64,000 bases of DNA from Rodentibacter ratti (GTDB taxonomy: Bacteria; Pseudomonadota; Gammaproteobacteria; Enterobacterales; Pasteurellaceae), in assembly GCF_002000485.1 (NCBI RefSeq), contig NZ_MLAJ01000003.1, positions 180,938 to 244,937 on the forward strand, in the 5' to 3' direction. The notes under the pieces are model-generated. The model searched no databases. It was not told the DNA's origin and saw nothing but the letters and a program-made list of their open reading frames with translations. Position 1 is the stretch's first letter; each line of letters starts with the position of its first letter. Positions 32,462 to 42,674 of this stretch are shown piece by piece. The position numbers and the translations under genes are program-made.

Positions 32462-33181
32462 TTATTCTGTCCCGCCAAAACGGCGATGACGTTGTTGATA
32501 ACTCGCAATGGCTTGATTAAAATCTTTCTCACTAAAATCCGGCCATAAAACATCTAAAAAACACAGTTCCGCATAAGCAATTTGCCAAAGCAAAAAATTG
32601 CTAATACGCTGTTCACCGCTGGTACGAATTAATAAATCCACTTGAGGCTGATCTTGAGTAACAAGGTGTTGCTGGAAATATTGCTCGGTGATATCTTCCG
32701 TCTGTATCTCATTATTTTTTACTTTATCCGCAATTTGTTTAGCCGCCTGTACAATATCCCAACAACCACCATAATTTGCGGCGATATTCAGCGTAAGTGC
32801 GGTATTTTTTTCAGTCAGTTCTTCAGCTTTTCTAATTTTCTCTCGCAATTTTTCACTAAACCGTGATGTATCACCAATGATTTTTAGGCGAATATCATTT
32901 TTATGTAATTTCTTGACTTCACGATCCAAGGCTTGCATAAAAAGCGTCATCAACGAACTGACTTCCTGTTCCGGACGGTTCCAATTTTCACTGCTGAAGG
33001 CATAAAGGGTTAACACTTTCACGCCAATTTGACGAGCATAAGTGACGGCACGGCGAACCGCCGCTACCCCATTCGTATGCCCAAAAATACGCAATTTATT
33101 TTGTTGTTTCGCCCAACGCCCATTGCCATCCATAATAATCGCAACGTGTTCAGGGATATTATTCTTATCAAGTTCTATCAT
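32462..33181 (-). CDS. uppS: Undecaprenyl diphosphate synthase
   Basis: The 239-residue cis-prenyltransferase has [16 protein letters not shown] with the catalytic Asp, [11 protein letters not shown] and the C-terminal [33 protein letters not shown]. It makes C55-PP, the lipid carrier for murein and O-antigen units. It lies 29 bases downstream of dxr. Confidence 0.96.
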   Translation of the reverse strand: MIELDKNNIPEHVAIIMDGNGRWAKQQNKLRIFGHTNGVAAVRRAVTYARQIGVKVLTLYAFSSENWNRPEQEVSSLMTLFMQALDREVKKLHKNDIRLKIIGDTSRFSEKLREKIRKAEELTEKNTALTLNIAANYGGCWDIVQAAKQIADKVKNNEIQTEDITEQYFQQHLVTQDQPQVDLLIRTSGEQRISNFLLWQIAYAELCFLDVLWPDFSEKDFNQAIASYQQRHRRFGGTE

Positions 33182-33210
33182 AAAAAATAAGATTATTTTT
33201 GACCGCTCTT

Positions 33211-34407
33211 TTAGCGATGCATAATTAACGATTCTGCAAGTATGCGAGCGTTTTTATCCACCTCAAGCACATCATCAATAGAAGAAATCATTGTAGGTGA
33301 CATTTTTAAAACCGATTCTTGATTAATATATGCGATATCGGTAAATGAAATACGTCCTTCTAAAAAAGCCTGTACCGCAATTTCATTAGCGGCATTCATT
33401 GCCGTTGTCGCATATTGCCCCTCGGCAAAAGCCTCTATCGCCAGTTTTAAATTCGGATAGCGATTAAAATCAGGCTCGATAAAAGTTAATTCTTTGATTT
33501 TAAAGAAGTCCAAAGGTTCAACACCGGCAAAGGTACGTTGAGGATAAGACATGGTTTCGGCAATCGGGGTTCTCATATCAGGATTACCCATTTGCGCAAT
33601 GACAGAACCATCCACATAACGCACCATAGAATGAATGATGGATTGTGGGTGAATAATCACCTCCATTTCATCTGCGTTTGCATTGAATAACCAACGGGCT
33701 TCAATATATTCCAACCCTTTATTCATCATTGTGGCGGAATCTACGGAAATTTTTTTCCCCATTGACCAATTCGGGTGAGCGACCGCTTGCTCTGGCGTGA
33801 TATGTTTAAACTCATTTAATGGAGTATAACGAAAAGGGCCGCCAGAGCCGGTTAGAAGGATTTTACTAATGCCTAACTCGGCTAATGGGCAAAAACCGAT
33901 TTTTTGTTGTGCGTCAGGCGGTAAAGATTGAAAAATCGCATTATGTTCGCTATCCACCGGCAATAAAGTGGCATTATGCTGTTTCAAGGCATCGATAAAA
34001 ATTTTTCCACAGGTTACCAATGCTTCTTTATTAGCTAGCAACACGCGTTTTCCTGCCTTTATTGCAGATAACGTCGGCAATAAACCTGCCGCACCGACAA
34101 TCGCCGCCATCACCTGATCGGCATCAGGGTGTGCAGCTAATTCGCAAATCGCTTTTTGCCCCGCTAATACTTCTGTTACAATCCCTTGTGCTGAAAGCTT
34201 TTCACGCAAAATATTAGCGGCGGTCACATCATCAAGGGCAGCAAAGTGCGGTCGAAATTTCACACATTTTTCAAACATTGATTCAACGCTCTTTCCACCT
34301 ACGAGGGCAAAAGCATGATATTTTTCAGGATTATGTTCAATTACCGACAGGGTACTTTGTCCAATCGAACCCGTCGCACCAAGAATCACAATATTTTGTT
34401 TTTGCAT
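33211..34407 (-). CDS. dxr: 1-deoxy-D-xylulose 5-phosphate reductoisomerase
   Basis: The start ATG at 34407 ([19 protein letters not shown]) gives 398 residues; the frame is open nine codons upstream. The NADPH-binding [32 protein letters not shown] and GSGGPFR motifs are intact. Dxr makes MEP, the committed isoprenoid precursor that feeds uppS next door. An uptake sequence lies in the upstream gap. Confidence 0.96.
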   Translation of the reverse strand: MQKQNIVILGATGSIGQSTLSVIEHNPEKYHAFALVGGKSVESMFEKCVKFRPHFAALDDVTAANILREKLSAQGIVTEVLAGQKAICELAAHPDADQVMAAIVGAAGLLPTLSAIKAGKRVLLANKEALVTCGKIFIDALKQHNATLLPVDSEHNAIFQSLPPDAQQKIGFCPLAELGISKILLTGSGGPFRYTPLNEFKHITPEQAVAHPNWSMGKKISVDSATMMNKGLEYIEARWLFNANADEMEVIIHPQSIIHSMVRYVDGSVIAQMGNPDMRTPIAETMSYPQRTFAGVEPLDFFKIKELTFIEPDFNRYPNLKLAIEAFAEGQYATTAMNAANEIAVQAFLEGRISFTDIAYINQESVLKMSPTMISSIDDVLEVDKNARILAESLIMHR

Positions 34408-34437
34408 AAATTTTTGACCGCACTTTATATTCAATAA

Positions 34438-34459
34438 AAAGGACGCCCATGCGTCCTTT
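34438..34459. terminator. Terminator between frr and dxr
   Basis: AAAGGACGC and GCGTCCTTT form a perfect nine-base stem with loop CCAT. It ends the pyrH-frr unit before dxr, so dxr probably has its own promoter. Confidence 0.75.
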
Positions 34460-34474
34460 ATTTCGCTATTCAGA

Positions 34475-34585
34475 TTATTTTTGTGTCAAAGATACTTGGA
34501 AAATAATAGAAAAAGATACATCCGCAACAAGATCAGATTGAGTATTCTTCACAATTAATTCACCGGATATCTTTGTGCCTCTATG
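34475..34585 (-). pseudogene. Short open remnant downstream of frr
   Basis: After the frr stop and two more in-frame stops, the same frame is open for 36 codons, reading HRGTKISGELIVKNTQSD and ending FQVSLTQK with TAA at 34475-34477. There is no ATG; a GTG lies 25 codons from the end. The alternating hydrophobic pattern looks like a beta-rich exported protein tail. I recognise no family; it may be chance. Confidence 0.3.
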
Positions 34586-34594
34586 TCATCACCA

Positions 34595-35152
34595 CTAAAA
34601 ATCTAATAGCTCTTTTTCCTTCTCTGCTAAAACTTCATCAACTTTTTTAATAAATTGATCGGTAATTTTTTGAATATCTTCTTCCGCTTTATGTTGTTCG
34701 TTTTCGCTGATTTCTTTATCTTTTAGCAATGCTTTGATTTTATCATTCGCATCACGGCGGACATTACGGATCGCAACTTTGCCTTGCTCACCTTCAGCCT
34801 TAACGATTTTAATTAAATCACGGCGGCGTTCTTCCGTTAATGGAGGAAGCGGTACGCGAATCGTCGTACCGGCAGAAGACGGATTTAAACCGAGATCGGA
34901 AGTTAAAATCGCTTTTTCCACCGCACTGATTAATGAACGATCAAATACTGTTACAGCAAGAGTACGTGCATCTTCCGCCACCACATTGGCTAATTGACGA
35001 AGTGGCGTAGCTGCACCATAGTATTCTACTTGGATTGCATCTAATAAACTTGGTTGAGCACGACCTGTACGAATTTTGGCAATATGACCTTTTAACGCTT
35101 CAAGGCTTTTATCCATACGATCTTGTGCATCTTTTTTAATTTCATTAATCAT
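34595..35152 (-). CDS. frr: Ribosome recycling factor
   Basis: The 185-residue protein matches the family in length and sequence ([27 protein letters not shown] at the start, [16 protein letters not shown] in the middle, coiled-coil C-terminus). RRF splits post-termination ribosomes with EF-G. It follows pyrH after a gap containing a terminator-like hairpin. Confidence 0.97.
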   Translation of the reverse strand: MINEIKKDAQDRMDKSLEALKGHIAKIRTGRAQPSLLDAIQVEYYGAATPLRQLANVVAEDARTLAVTVFDRSLISAVEKAILTSDLGLNPSSAGTTIRVPLPPLTEERRRDLIKIVKAEGEQGKVAIRNVRRDANDKIKALLKDKEISENEQHKAEEDIQKITDQFIKKVDEVLAEKEKELLDF

Positions 35153-35179
35153 TTATTCTGTTCCTTTTAGTAAAAATTA

Positions 35180-35215
35180 AAAACGCAATGATTGTACTCA
35201 ATTCCATTGCGTTTT
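35180..35215 (-). terminator. Terminator-like hairpin between pyrH and frr
   Basis: AAAACGCAATG (35180-35190) and CATTGCGTTTT (35205-35215) form an 11-base stem; on the minus strand it is followed by T residues. It may attenuate frr. Confidence 0.6.
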
Positions 35216-35243
35216 CCTAGTTCAATTCACTAATCCTATTCAA

Positions 35244-35957
35244 TTAACAAATAGTCGTACCTTCCGTTGTACCAAGTACAACATTACGTAATGCACCAGG
35301 TTTAACCATATTAAACACACGAATCGGCATACCGTGATCACGGGCTAAAGTAAATGCGGCTAAATCCATTACCTGTAATTCTTTATCAATCACTTCGGCA
35401 TAAGTAAGATTTTGGTACAACTTCGCTTGTGGATTTTTCGCTGGATCACAATCATACACCCCATCGACTTTGGTTGCTTTCAACACGACATCGGCTTCAA
35501 TTTCAATTCCACGCAAACAGGCCGCAGAATCCGTCGTGAAAAATGGGCTACCCGTTCCGGCAGAGAAAATCACCACGCGTTTTTCCCGTAACATTTTAAT
35601 TGCTTCCGACCAGTTATAGGTATCGCAAATACCGTTTAACTGAAAAGCAGACATTAACTTTGCATTCACATCCGCACGGTGTAACGCATCACGCATCGCC
35701 AAACCATTCATCACAGTCGCAAGCATTCCCATATGGTCACCTACCACACGGTTCATACCGGCTTTCGCCAATTTTGCGCCACGGAATAAATTTCCCCCAC
35801 CTAACACGACACCAACTTCTACACCCATTTCGACTAATTCTTTGATCTCTAACGCCATACGATCGAGAATTGACGGGTCAATACCAAACCCTTCGTCACC
35901 TTGTAATGCTTCACCGCTTAATTTCAATAAAATACGTTTGTAAATTGGTTGGCTCAT
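35244..35957 (-). CDS. pyrH: Uridylate kinase
   Basis: The 237-residue amino-acid-kinase-fold protein has [32 protein letters not shown]-type substrate loop, [16 protein letters not shown] and [12 protein letters not shown]. It makes UDP from UMP and is hexameric and GTP-regulated in bacteria. It is normally downstream of tsf; here a gene on the opposite strand intervenes. Confidence 0.96.
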   Translation of the reverse strand: MSQPIYKRILLKLSGEALQGDEGFGIDPSILDRMALEIKELVEMGVEVGVVLGGGNLFRGAKLAKAGMNRVVGDHMGMLATVMNGLAMRDALHRADVNAKLMSAFQLNGICDTYNWSEAIKMLREKRVVIFSAGTGSPFFTTDSAACLRGIEIEADVVLKATKVDGVYDCDPAKNPQAKLYQNLTYAEVIDKELQVMDLAAFTLARDHGMPIRVFNMVKPGALRNVVLGTTEGTTIC

Positions 35958-36087
35958 TATCTTTTCCTTTTGGGCTAAAAAAATTGGTTTATTTTATAGA
36001 ATAACTGTGCAAGAGTGAAGATATTAAAGATGGAAATTCTTATTGAAAACTGGATAATAGGCGCATTTATTTCCTCCTAGAGATAGT

Positions 36088-37650
36088 ATGAATACGCCAA
36101 AAATACTACAGATTTTAACCGCACTTTGGATTTTTATTTGTGCCATGGTGGCGGGTTATTTCATATTAATGGGTTCAGGTATGTTTCCTCAGCCCGATAT
36201 TGGGCTGATTTTACTCGCGACCACCCTTATTCTTTTATTGAGCAACAGTAAAAAAACATTCTATTTTATTTTGTTGCCGATCGCTTGTGTTCATGCCATT
36301 TATGCCCCTGTCGGTCTCAATTTCGGTGCTCCGAGTTATCAATATATTGCTTCCGTTTTTGCGACGGATATGCTGGAAACTAAAGAATTTTTATTGCAAA
36401 TTCCACTGACTAGCTACCTCATTGCCTTTTCTATTCCAATATTGGTGTTTTTACAGTATAAAAGTGCGGTCAAATTTGGCATTAAATTTTACCGTAACAA
36501 AACCTTTATCACACTGGCAGCATTACTCTTTGCTTACCATCTTCCCCTTGCCGATCCCGTGAAAGAAAGCGTCAATTCAACTGTAAAAATTTACGATGAA
36601 GTCAATAAACTCAAACAAATGTCGCACTCGGATAACTGGGGAAAATCAACGTTAGAACATTCCCGATACGATGATTATGTGCTAATTATCGGCGAAAGTG
36701 CGCGCCAAGATTATCATCATGCCTATGGTTATCCCGTGGGAAATACGCCTTTTATGTCCAATGCCAAAGGGACGCTGATTAATGGGCTTCACTCTGCCGG
36801 TACCAATACGATTGCATCTTTACGCTTAATGCTTACGCTACCAAACAAAGAAAAATGGGAACCGAATTATGATTTAAGTTTAGTCGATCTCATCAAATCT
36901 GCCGACATTAAAACCTATTGGCTATCCAATCAAGGGCTACTGGGGGAATTTGATACACCGGTCTCCTCTCTTGCTGCAAAATCCGATGAAACCTTTTTCT
37001 TGAAAAAAGGGGGGAGTTTTAATTCCACCAACTATAGTGATTTTGATTTATTACCAAAATTCGTCCAAATACTGGAAAATCCTATAGAAGGTAAGCGTTT
37101 TATTGTATTACATATTTATGGCTCACATCCGCTAGCTTGCGATCGCTTAGAAGACTATCCGAAAATTTTTAAGGACAATGAAATCACATCTAAATATGCT
37201 TATTTGAACTGTTACATTTCTTCCATCAAAAAAACTGATGAATTTTTAAAACGCGTTTATGAGCAATTACAAGAAAACGCCCAAAAAAATCACCGCACTT
37301 TTTCAATGATTTACTTTGCCGATCACGGCTTATGCCATCAACAAGATGAAAAAAATAATGTGATGTTGTTCAACCAAAACTGCTTTAGCCGTAGCCATCA
37401 CAATGTTCCATTATTTAAAATTGCATCTGATGATACTGAACGTAAAGAATATAAGGCATTTAAATCCGGTTTAAATTTTGTAGAGGGAATTGCAAGTTGG
37501 ATAGGTATCAAAAATCCAAAACTCACCAGGGAAGAAGATTTATTTTCCCCTGAAATGGATAAAGACGATTTTGGCTTGCAAAAACGGATCGATGAGAAAT
37601 ACGAAAAAGGAGATGATCCCGCTATTGATATTCGTCCAAAACGTAAGTAA
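36088..37650 (+). CDS. Phosphoethanolamine transferase (EptA/Mcr-like sulfatase-fold family)
   Basis: The 520-residue protein has an N-terminal membrane domain with about five hydrophobic segments (10-155) and a periplasmic alkaline phosphatase/sulfatase domain. The nucleophile motif is IGESARQDY with Ser204 where EptA and Mcr use Thr. The downstream metal site YFADHGLCH and a histidine-rich [10 protein letters not shown] segment are present. Such enzymes move phosphoethanolamine from phosphatidylethanolamine onto lipid A or LOS core; the acceptor here is unknown. It stands alone on the plus strand between tsf and pyrH, with a terminator after it. From memory, H. influenzae also has such a gene beside pyrH. 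Confidence 0.82.
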   Translation: MNTPKILQILTALWIFICAMVAGYFILMGSGMFPQPDIGLILLATTLILLLSNSKKTFYFILLPIACVHAIYAPVGLNFGAPSYQYIASVFATDMLETKEFLLQIPLTSYLIAFSIPILVFLQYKSAVKFGIKFYRNKTFITLAALLFAYHLPLADPVKESVNSTVKIYDEVNKLKQMSHSDNWGKSTLEHSRYDDYVLIIGESARQDYHHAYGYPVGNTPFMSNAKGTLINGLHSAGTNTIASLRLMLTLPNKEKWEPNYDLSLVDLIKSADIKTYWLSNQGLLGEFDTPVSSLAAKSDETFFLKKGGSFNSTNYSDFDLLPKFVQILENPIEGKRFIVLHIYGSHPLACDRLEDYPKIFKDNEITSKYAYLNCYISSIKKTDEFLKRVYEQLQENAQKNHRTFSMIYFADHGLCHQQDEKNNVMLFNQNCFSRSHHNVPLFKIASDDTERKEYKAFKSGLNFVEGIASWIGIKNPKLTREEDLFSPEMDKDDFGLQKRIDEKYEKGDDPAIDIRPKRK

Positions 37651-37651
37651 T

Positions 37652-37683
37652 AAAAAAGCCGATAAATTAATATCGGCTTTTTT
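37652..37683. terminator. Bidirectional terminator between the transferase gene and tsf
   Basis: AAAAAAGCCGATA and TATCGGCTTTTTT form a perfect 13-base stem with loop AATTAA and T runs in both directions. Confidence 0.9.
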
Positions 37684-37702
37684 AATCTTTAAAATAGAAG
37701 AA

Positions 37703-38554
37703 TTAAGCATTACCACCGGTAATTTTTGCCACTTCTGCTGCGAAATCTTCTTCTACTTTTTCAATACCTTCACCTACTTCTAAACGAATGAAATTAGAAA
37801 CTGAGGTATTCACTGATTTTAAGTAATCACCCACAGATTGAGAAGGATCCATAACGAATGCTTGACCGGTTAAAGAAACTTCACCGGTGAATTTCTTCAT
37901 ACGACCTTCAACCATTTTTTCTGCGATTTCTTTTGGTTTACCGGAATTAATTGCGATGTCGATTTGGATTTGACGCTCGTGTTCCACTACTTCAGCAGAA
38001 ACGTCTTCCGGATTGACGAAATCAGGTTTAGATGCTGCAACGTGCATCGCCACTTTTTTCAATTCTTCAACTGAACCTTCACCGGCAACTAATACACCGA
38101 TTTTCGCACCGTGTAAGTATTGAGCGATCACATTACCTTCTAAGTAAGCTACACGGCGGATTGTCATATTTTCACCGATTTTCGCTACTAATGCCGCACG
38201 TTTTTCTTCAAATTGTGCTTGTAATTGTTCAATAGTGGTGCCTTTATTTGCTGCCGCGTAATCAGCTACTTCATTTGCTAACGCTAAGAAACCGCCATCT
38301 TTTGCCACAAAGTCGGTTTCACAGTTCATTTCCACTAATACACCGAAACCGGTTTCAACACGTGCAATGATAACGCCTTCAGCTGCTACACGACCCGCTT
38401 TTTTCGCTGCTTTTGCTTGGCCTGATTTACGCATATTATCGATAGCTAATTCAATATCACCGTTCGCTTCAACTAATGCTTTTTTACATTCCATCATACC
38501 GGCACCGGTACGTTCACGAAGTTCTTTTACTAATGCTGCTGTGATTTCAGCCAT
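37703..38554 (-). CDS. tsf: Elongation factor Ts
   Basis: The start ATG at 38554 ([21 protein letters not shown]) gives 283 residues, the family length; the open frame upstream includes leader. N-terminal UBA-like domain ([20 protein letters not shown]) and the [10 protein letters not shown] core that contacts EF-Tu are present. EF-Ts recycles EF-Tu-GDP. It is downstream of rpsB after a gap with two hairpins. Confidence 0.97.
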   Translation of the reverse strand: MAEITAALVKELRERTGAGMMECKKALVEANGDIELAIDNMRKSGQAKAAKKAGRVAAEGVIIARVETGFGVLVEMNCETDFVAKDGGFLALANEVADYAAANKGTTIEQLQAQFEEKRAALVAKIGENMTIRRVAYLEGNVIAQYLHGAKIGVLVAGEGSVEELKKVAMHVAASKPDFVNPEDVSAEVVEHERQIQIDIAINSGKPKEIAEKMVEGRMKKFTGEVSLTGQAFVMDPSQSVGDYLKSVNTSVSNFIRLEVGEGIEKVEEDFAAEVAKITGGNA

Positions 38555-38573
38555 TTTTCCAATCCTCTGTCTG

Positions 38574-38601
38574 AAAGTGCGGTTATTTTTCACCGAACTT
38601 T
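38574..38601 (-). repeat. Near-perfect inverted uptake-sequence pair in the tsf leader
   Basis: GAAAGTGCGGTTA faces CACCGAACTTTTT with a single base change (A for C) that destroys the second uptake core but keeps much of the stem. It sits between rpsB and tsf. Confidence 0.5.
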
Positions 38602-38613
38602 TTAGATAAAAAT

Positions 38614-38637
38614 ACAGGGGCAATTTCTCGCCCCTGT
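38614..38637 (-). terminator. Attenuator/terminator between rpsB and tsf
   Basis: ACAGGGGC (38614-38621) and GCCCCTGT (38630-38637) pair; on the minus strand an ATTTTT run follows. A terminator at this place is known in E. coli rpsB-tsf and lets rpsB be transcribed more than tsf. Confidence 0.75.
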
Positions 38638-38689
38638 GCCAATTAATCGTTTGATTAATAAGGGCTTTCGCCTTATTGCAAAACTTAAA

Positions 38690-39418
38690 TTATTCCGCTT
38701 CTGCCGCAGCGACTAATTCTTCAGTAACCGCTGCTTCGTTACCACGACCTTCTTTTACTGCGGCAGCTGCTGCCGTTAAGTAAAGTTGAATCGCACGGGT
38801 TGCATCGTCGTTACCCGGGATAACGAAATCAACGCCGGCAGGTGTAGAGTTTGTATCAACGATAGCAAATACAGGGATACCAAGATTATTCGCTTCTTTC
38901 ACTGCGATGTGTTCGTGGTCAGCACCGATTACGAATAACGCATCCGGTAAACCACCCATATCTTTGATACCGCCAAGACTTAATTCAAGTTTTTCCATCT
39001 CACGGGTACGCATTAACGCTTCTTTTTTGGTTAATTTATCGAAGGTACCGTCTTGAGATTGAGCTTCTAAATCTTTTAAACGTTTAATTGATTGACGTAC
39101 TGTTTTCCAGTTAGTCAACATACCACCTAACCAACGGTGGTTTACATAATATTGTTGACAGTCTAATGCTGCAGCTTGAACGGCTTCAGACGCAGCACGC
39201 TTTGTACCAACGAAAAGTACTTTACCGTTATTGCTTGCAATACGGGTTAATTCCGCTAATGCTTCATTGAATAATGGTAAGGTTTTTTCAAGGTTGATGA
39301 TGTGAACACCATTACGTGCACCAAAAATGAAAGGTTTCATTTGTGGATTCCAGTAACGGGTTTGGTGTCCGAAGTGTACGCCTGCGTTGATCATATCGCG
39401 CATTGAAACTTGTGCCAT
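38690..39418 (-). CDS. rpsB: 30S ribosomal protein S2
   Basis: The 242-residue protein has S2 signatures [30 protein letters not shown] and the [38 protein letters not shown] region (ending [16 protein letters not shown]). The start follows AAGGAAAATATT. An Ala/Glu-rich tail follows residue 220. The structured leader upstream is consistent with S2 autoregulation. Confidence 0.97.
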   Translation of the reverse strand: MAQVSMRDMINAGVHFGHQTRYWNPQMKPFIFGARNGVHIINLEKTLPLFNEALAELTRIASNNGKVLFVGTKRAASEAVQAAALDCQQYYVNHRWLGGMLTNWKTVRQSIKRLKDLEAQSQDGTFDKLTKKEALMRTREMEKLELSLGGIKDMGGLPDALFVIGADHEHIAVKEANNLGIPVFAIVDTNSTPAGVDFVIPGNDDATRAIQLYLTAAAAAVKEGRGNEAAVTEELVAAAEAE

Positions 39419-39449
39419 AATATTTTCCTTTTAATTGGGGTTGAGCCTC

Positions 39450-39503
39450 CACATATCAGCTCATCGACCGTTTGGCACCCCGATGAAGCCTTGATGATAT
39501 GTG
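39450..39503 (-). promoter_or_regulatory. rpsB 5' leader with nested stems (S2 autoregulatory element)
   Basis: On the minus strand CACATATCA (complement of 39495-39503) pairs with TGATATGTG (39450-39458), and inside it GCTTCATCG pairs with CGATGAGC (39459-39466), leaving a GGTGCC loop. The last stem arm lies 30 bases upstream of rpsB. Gammaproteobacterial rpsB mRNAs are known to carry a conserved leader through which S2 represses its own operon; the GATATGTGGAGG segment resembles it. Confidence 0.65.
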
Positions 39504-39613
39504 TGTGTTATTTAAGTTAAAAATTCACTCTTTTTTATGGAAAAAAGAGCGGTGCGATTTATACCATAAAGTGCGGTTAAATTCTAGTTTATTTTTATTT
39601 GGAAATATGTGAT

Positions 39614-39653
39614 CCGTGAATAAATTCATTCACAACGAATGACGATTTCACGG
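39614..39653. terminator. Weak inverted repeat after anmK
   Basis: CCGTGAA (39614-39620) and TTCACGG (39647-39653) flank a smaller palindrome GTGAATAAATTCATTCAC. It may end anmK transcription or lie in the rpsB promoter region. Confidence 0.35.
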
Positions 39654-39679
39654 GGCTTGGATTATTCTGTCATCATTGT

Positions 39680-40804
39680 TTAAGGCATCGGAAAAACGGC
39701 ACCTAATCCCACCGCCTGTTGTGCACCGGTAACATCAGGTAAATTACCCGTTTGATGATTCATTCTTCGATAAGCCAACCATGCAAAAGCAGCTGCCTCC
39801 ACATAATCTGCATCCATACCAAATTCGTTGGTCGTGTAGATTTCCCAGTTTCGTAAACTGTTTGCAAGGCGCTGCATAATGAATTTATTTTTTGCGCCTC
39901 CACCACAAACCAACAGCCGTTTTGGCAAAGTGGTACTGATATTATTTAGGCTTGCGCTAATGCTCCTAACCGTAAACTCCACCAAGGTTGCCTGTATATC
40001 CTGTGGTAAAAGTGCGGTTGAATTTGTAGCAATATGTTGAATTTTTTGCTCCAACCAAGACAAATTAAATAATTCCCGCCCTGTACTTTTAGGTGGAGGT
40101 TGTTGGAAAAAAGGCTCGTCTAACAGGTAATCCAATAATTCTTCATTGCATTGTCCGGTTGCCGCCCATTCACCATTTTTGTCATAGGGTACGCCAAGAT
40201 GCTTTTCGATCCACAGATCAAGTAATGTGTTGCCCGTACCGGTATCAAACCCCATAATAGGCTGGTTCGGGATCAGCAAGGATACATTGCTTATTCCGCC
40301 AATATTCAACACTACGGTGGCATAATTCGGGTCAAAAAAAACAGCCTGATGGAATGCCGGCACAAGCGGTGCGCCTTGTCCGCCGAATGCCATATCCTTA
40401 CGGCGAAAATCTCCGACTGTTGTTATATTGGTACGAGCGGCGAGCAAATTCATATCGCCAATTTGCATTGTGAAAGGAAATTTCCCTTGCGGTGAATGCC
40501 ATATCGTTTGTCCATGGCAGCCGATAGCTTGAATATGTTCAGTTGGGATCTGCCTGGATTGTAGAAAATGGTTTACGCAGTCTGCATAAAGCAAGCCAAG
40601 TTGATGATCTAGCTCTCCCAACTGTTGTAATGTCGTTTCACCTGATCGCACAAGTGCGGTAATTTTTTCACGTAAATCATTTGGCATAGGCGTAAAATCC
40701 GATGCCACCAATTTTGGTTTAGGTAAACTAAAATCCACTAACGCAATATCTACGCCATCCAAACTCGTACCGGACATGATTCCGATATAATATTTCGCAT
40801 TCAT
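39680..40804 (-). CDS. anmK: Anhydro-N-acetylmuramic acid kinase
   Basis: The 374-residue protein has [58 protein letters not shown] and [13 protein letters not shown], the ASKHA-type fold motifs. AnmK converts anhMurNAc from recycled murein to MurNAc-6-P, which ties it to the MltF products. ygfZ is one base upstream in the same operon. Confidence 0.95.
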   Translation of the reverse strand: MNAKYYIGIMSGTSLDGVDIALVDFSLPKPKLVASDFTPMPNDLREKITALVRSGETTLQQLGELDHQLGLLYADCVNHFLQSRQIPTEHIQAIGCHGQTIWHSPQGKFPFTMQIGDMNLLAARTNITTVGDFRRKDMAFGGQGAPLVPAFHQAVFFDPNYATVVLNIGGISNVSLLIPNQPIMGFDTGTGNTLLDLWIEKHLGVPYDKNGEWAATGQCNEELLDYLLDEPFFQQPPPKSTGRELFNLSWLEQKIQHIATNSTALLPQDIQATLVEFTVRSISASLNNISTTLPKRLLVCGGGAKNKFIMQRLANSLRNWEIYTTNEFGMDADYVEAAAFAWLAYRRMNHQTGNLPDVTGAQQAVGLGAVFPMP

Positions 40805-40805
40805 T

Positions 40806-41645
40806 TTAATTGAGTATATATGGCAAAGGTTGAAGGGTCAGAATACAATCGTCTTTCGGCAAACGGAAAGTTTGAGTCGTATCAATATCATTATTCATCA
40901 CCACTTGTAACCACAAAACGCCATCAATATTAACCGCACTTATAATTGTACCGGTTTTACGCCAGTGGCTTTCAAGCTGCATTTCAATTTCACTACCGAT
41001 TTCCGGTATGTCTTGAGTTTCACCTTTTAGAACGAACATCGCACGCTTGTTTGCACCACGATACTTGGCTCGTGCGACTGTTTCCTGTCCAATATAACAA
41101 CCTTTAGTAAAAGAAACGGCTTGCTCAATGGCTTGTAAATTCATTGCCTGAGGAATAAATTCATTTTGCATTTTTGCGCTCAAATGAGGAATTCCGGCTT
41201 GTATATCCGCAAGATCCCACTCTTGTTCATCGGCATTGAAACTCACCGCCAATGAGGTTTCATTGAGTAAAATCGCTCGCTGCTCATCAATTTCCAGTGT
41301 GAAGAGCGGTTGAATTTTGCTACATTTTTCACCGATTACCCCAACAATCTGCCAATCGCGTAAATCAAAGCTGACTTTGGAAAACACCGCATACTTTTTC
41401 AATGCTTCCAGTGCACTTGGTAATAAATCCTTTCTCACTAATAAAAAAAACTGTTCACTACTGACTTTCAATAAACGAAAAATTGCATTCACTTTACCCT
41501 TCGGATCGCAGTGTGCGGTGATCGTAGTTGCACCACCGGCCAATCCCACCACATCAGTAGTAAGTTGTCCCTGCAAATATTTTTCGGCATCGCTGCCCTG
41601 TGCTTCTATCAGTTGATATTGATTTAGTTGAATAAATTGAGCCAT
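40806..41645 (-). CDS. ygfZ: Folate-binding protein YgfZ
   Basis: The 279-residue protein has the GcvT-like fold and the diagnostic [17 protein letters not shown] motif with its conserved Cys. YgfZ helps assemble or repair certain [4Fe-4S] enzymes such as MiaB in E. coli. It sits between yicC (nine bases upstream) and anmK, in one apparent operon. Confidence 0.92.
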   Translation of the reverse strand: MAQFIQLNQYQLIEAQGSDAEKYLQGQLTTDVVGLAGGATTITAHCDPKGKVNAIFRLLKVSSEQFFLLVRKDLLPSALEALKKYAVFSKVSFDLRDWQIVGVIGEKCSKIQPLFTLEIDEQRAILLNETSLAVSFNADEQEWDLADIQAGIPHLSAKMQNEFIPQAMNLQAIEQAVSFTKGCYIGQETVARAKYRGANKRAMFVLKGETQDIPEIGSEIEMQLESHWRKTGTIISAVNIDGVLWLQVVMNNDIDTTQTFRLPKDDCILTLQPLPYILN

Positions 41646-41654
41646 CCCGTTCCC

Positions 41655-42518
41655 CTATTCTAAATTCTGAATTTGCTCACGCATTTGCTCGATTAATACT
41701 TTTAATTCAACCGCTGACGCTGTGATATCCGCATTGATAGATTTAGATGCTAATGTATTGGATTCACGGTTAAGTTCTTGCATCATAAAATCCAATTTAC
41801 GCCCAACAGCCCCACCTTTTTTTAGGATATTTGCGGTTTCTTTTACGTGCATTTGCAAGCGATCAAGCTCCTCTGCGACATCCACTCGCTGTGCCAATAA
41901 AACCATCTCCTGTTCGACTCGCTGTGGATCAAGGCTAATTTTTGCTTCTTCAAAACGCTGTAATAAACGCTCGCGTTGCCATTGTAAAACCGCCGGCATT
42001 TGTGACCGCACTTTATCTGTCTCGACCCCAATAGCATCTAAGCGTTGTTGAATGAGCCTTTGTAATTTCTCCCCTTCGCGACCACGCATATCAATAAACT
42101 CTTTCAGCAGCTCATCAAAAGCATTCAATAAATCTTGGCTAATCTTATCTAAATCCTGTTCCGGCGCTTCTACTACACCGGGATAACGTAATACATCCGT
42201 TAAATTAATTTCACCCTCGCCTGCCTGCGCTTTAATCCATTGCAAAGATTGAATCACTTGGCTTGCCAATTCCCGATTAATATTAAGTTCGCTATTGGTT
42301 TGCTTTTTGCTTTCAATACGCAAAGAACATTCAATTTTACCACGGGTCAAACTTTGACGAAGTTTTTCACGTAAAGCGTTCTCCAAACCGCGAAATTGTT
42401 CCGGTAATCGAAAGAAATTTTCCAAATAACGCTGGTTCACCGAACGAATTTCCCATACCGCATCTCCCCAATCTTTTTTCAATTCGAGGCGAGCAAAGGC
42501 CGTCATACTATAAATCAT
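41655..42518 (-). CDS. yicC: YicC family endoribonuclease
   Basis: I start at ATG 42518 (MIYSMTAFARLE), after GGGAG, giving 287 residues. Family blocks are the N-terminal MTAFAR and WEIRSVNQRYLE, and the C-terminal GRKLDFMMQELNRESNTLASKS. YicC has been shown to cleave RNA and to take part in sRNA turnover (RyhB) in E. coli. It is divergent from the tyrP-like gene. Confidence 0.93.
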   Translation of the reverse strand: MIYSMTAFARLELKKDWGDAVWEIRSVNQRYLENFFRLPEQFRGLENALREKLRQSLTRGKIECSLRIESKKQTNSELNINRELASQVIQSLQWIKAQAGEGEINLTDVLRYPGVVEAPEQDLDKISQDLLNAFDELLKEFIDMRGREGEKLQRLIQQRLDAIGVETDKVRSQMPAVLQWQRERLLQRFEEAKISLDPQRVEQEMVLLAQRVDVAEELDRLQMHVKETANILKKGGAVGRKLDFMMQELNRESNTLASKSINADITASAVELKVLIEQMREQIQNLE

Positions 42519-42619
42519 AAGAGCTCCCAATTTTATTGTCTTAGTCGATTTGTCGGTTATTGTAACGAGAAAGTGAAATGATTTCTAAAAATATTTCTAT
42601 AAATAAGATGTTTACAGGT

Positions 42620-42660
42620 TGTAAATTTTAAAATACAATCTTTGTAAATTTTAAGTTACA
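42620..42660 (+). promoter_or_regulatory. Two tandem TyrR-box-like sites upstream of the tyrP copy
   Basis: TGTAAA-TTTTAA-AATACA at 42620-42637 and TGTAAA-TTTTAA-GTTACA at 42643-42660 each fit the TyrR box TGTAAA-N6-TTTACA with one or two mismatches. They are five bases apart, and the second ends 14 bases before the start codon. TyrR exists in Haemophilus. The location so near the ATG favours repression. Confidence 0.65.
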
Positions 42661-42674
42661 CCCAAGGAATAAAA

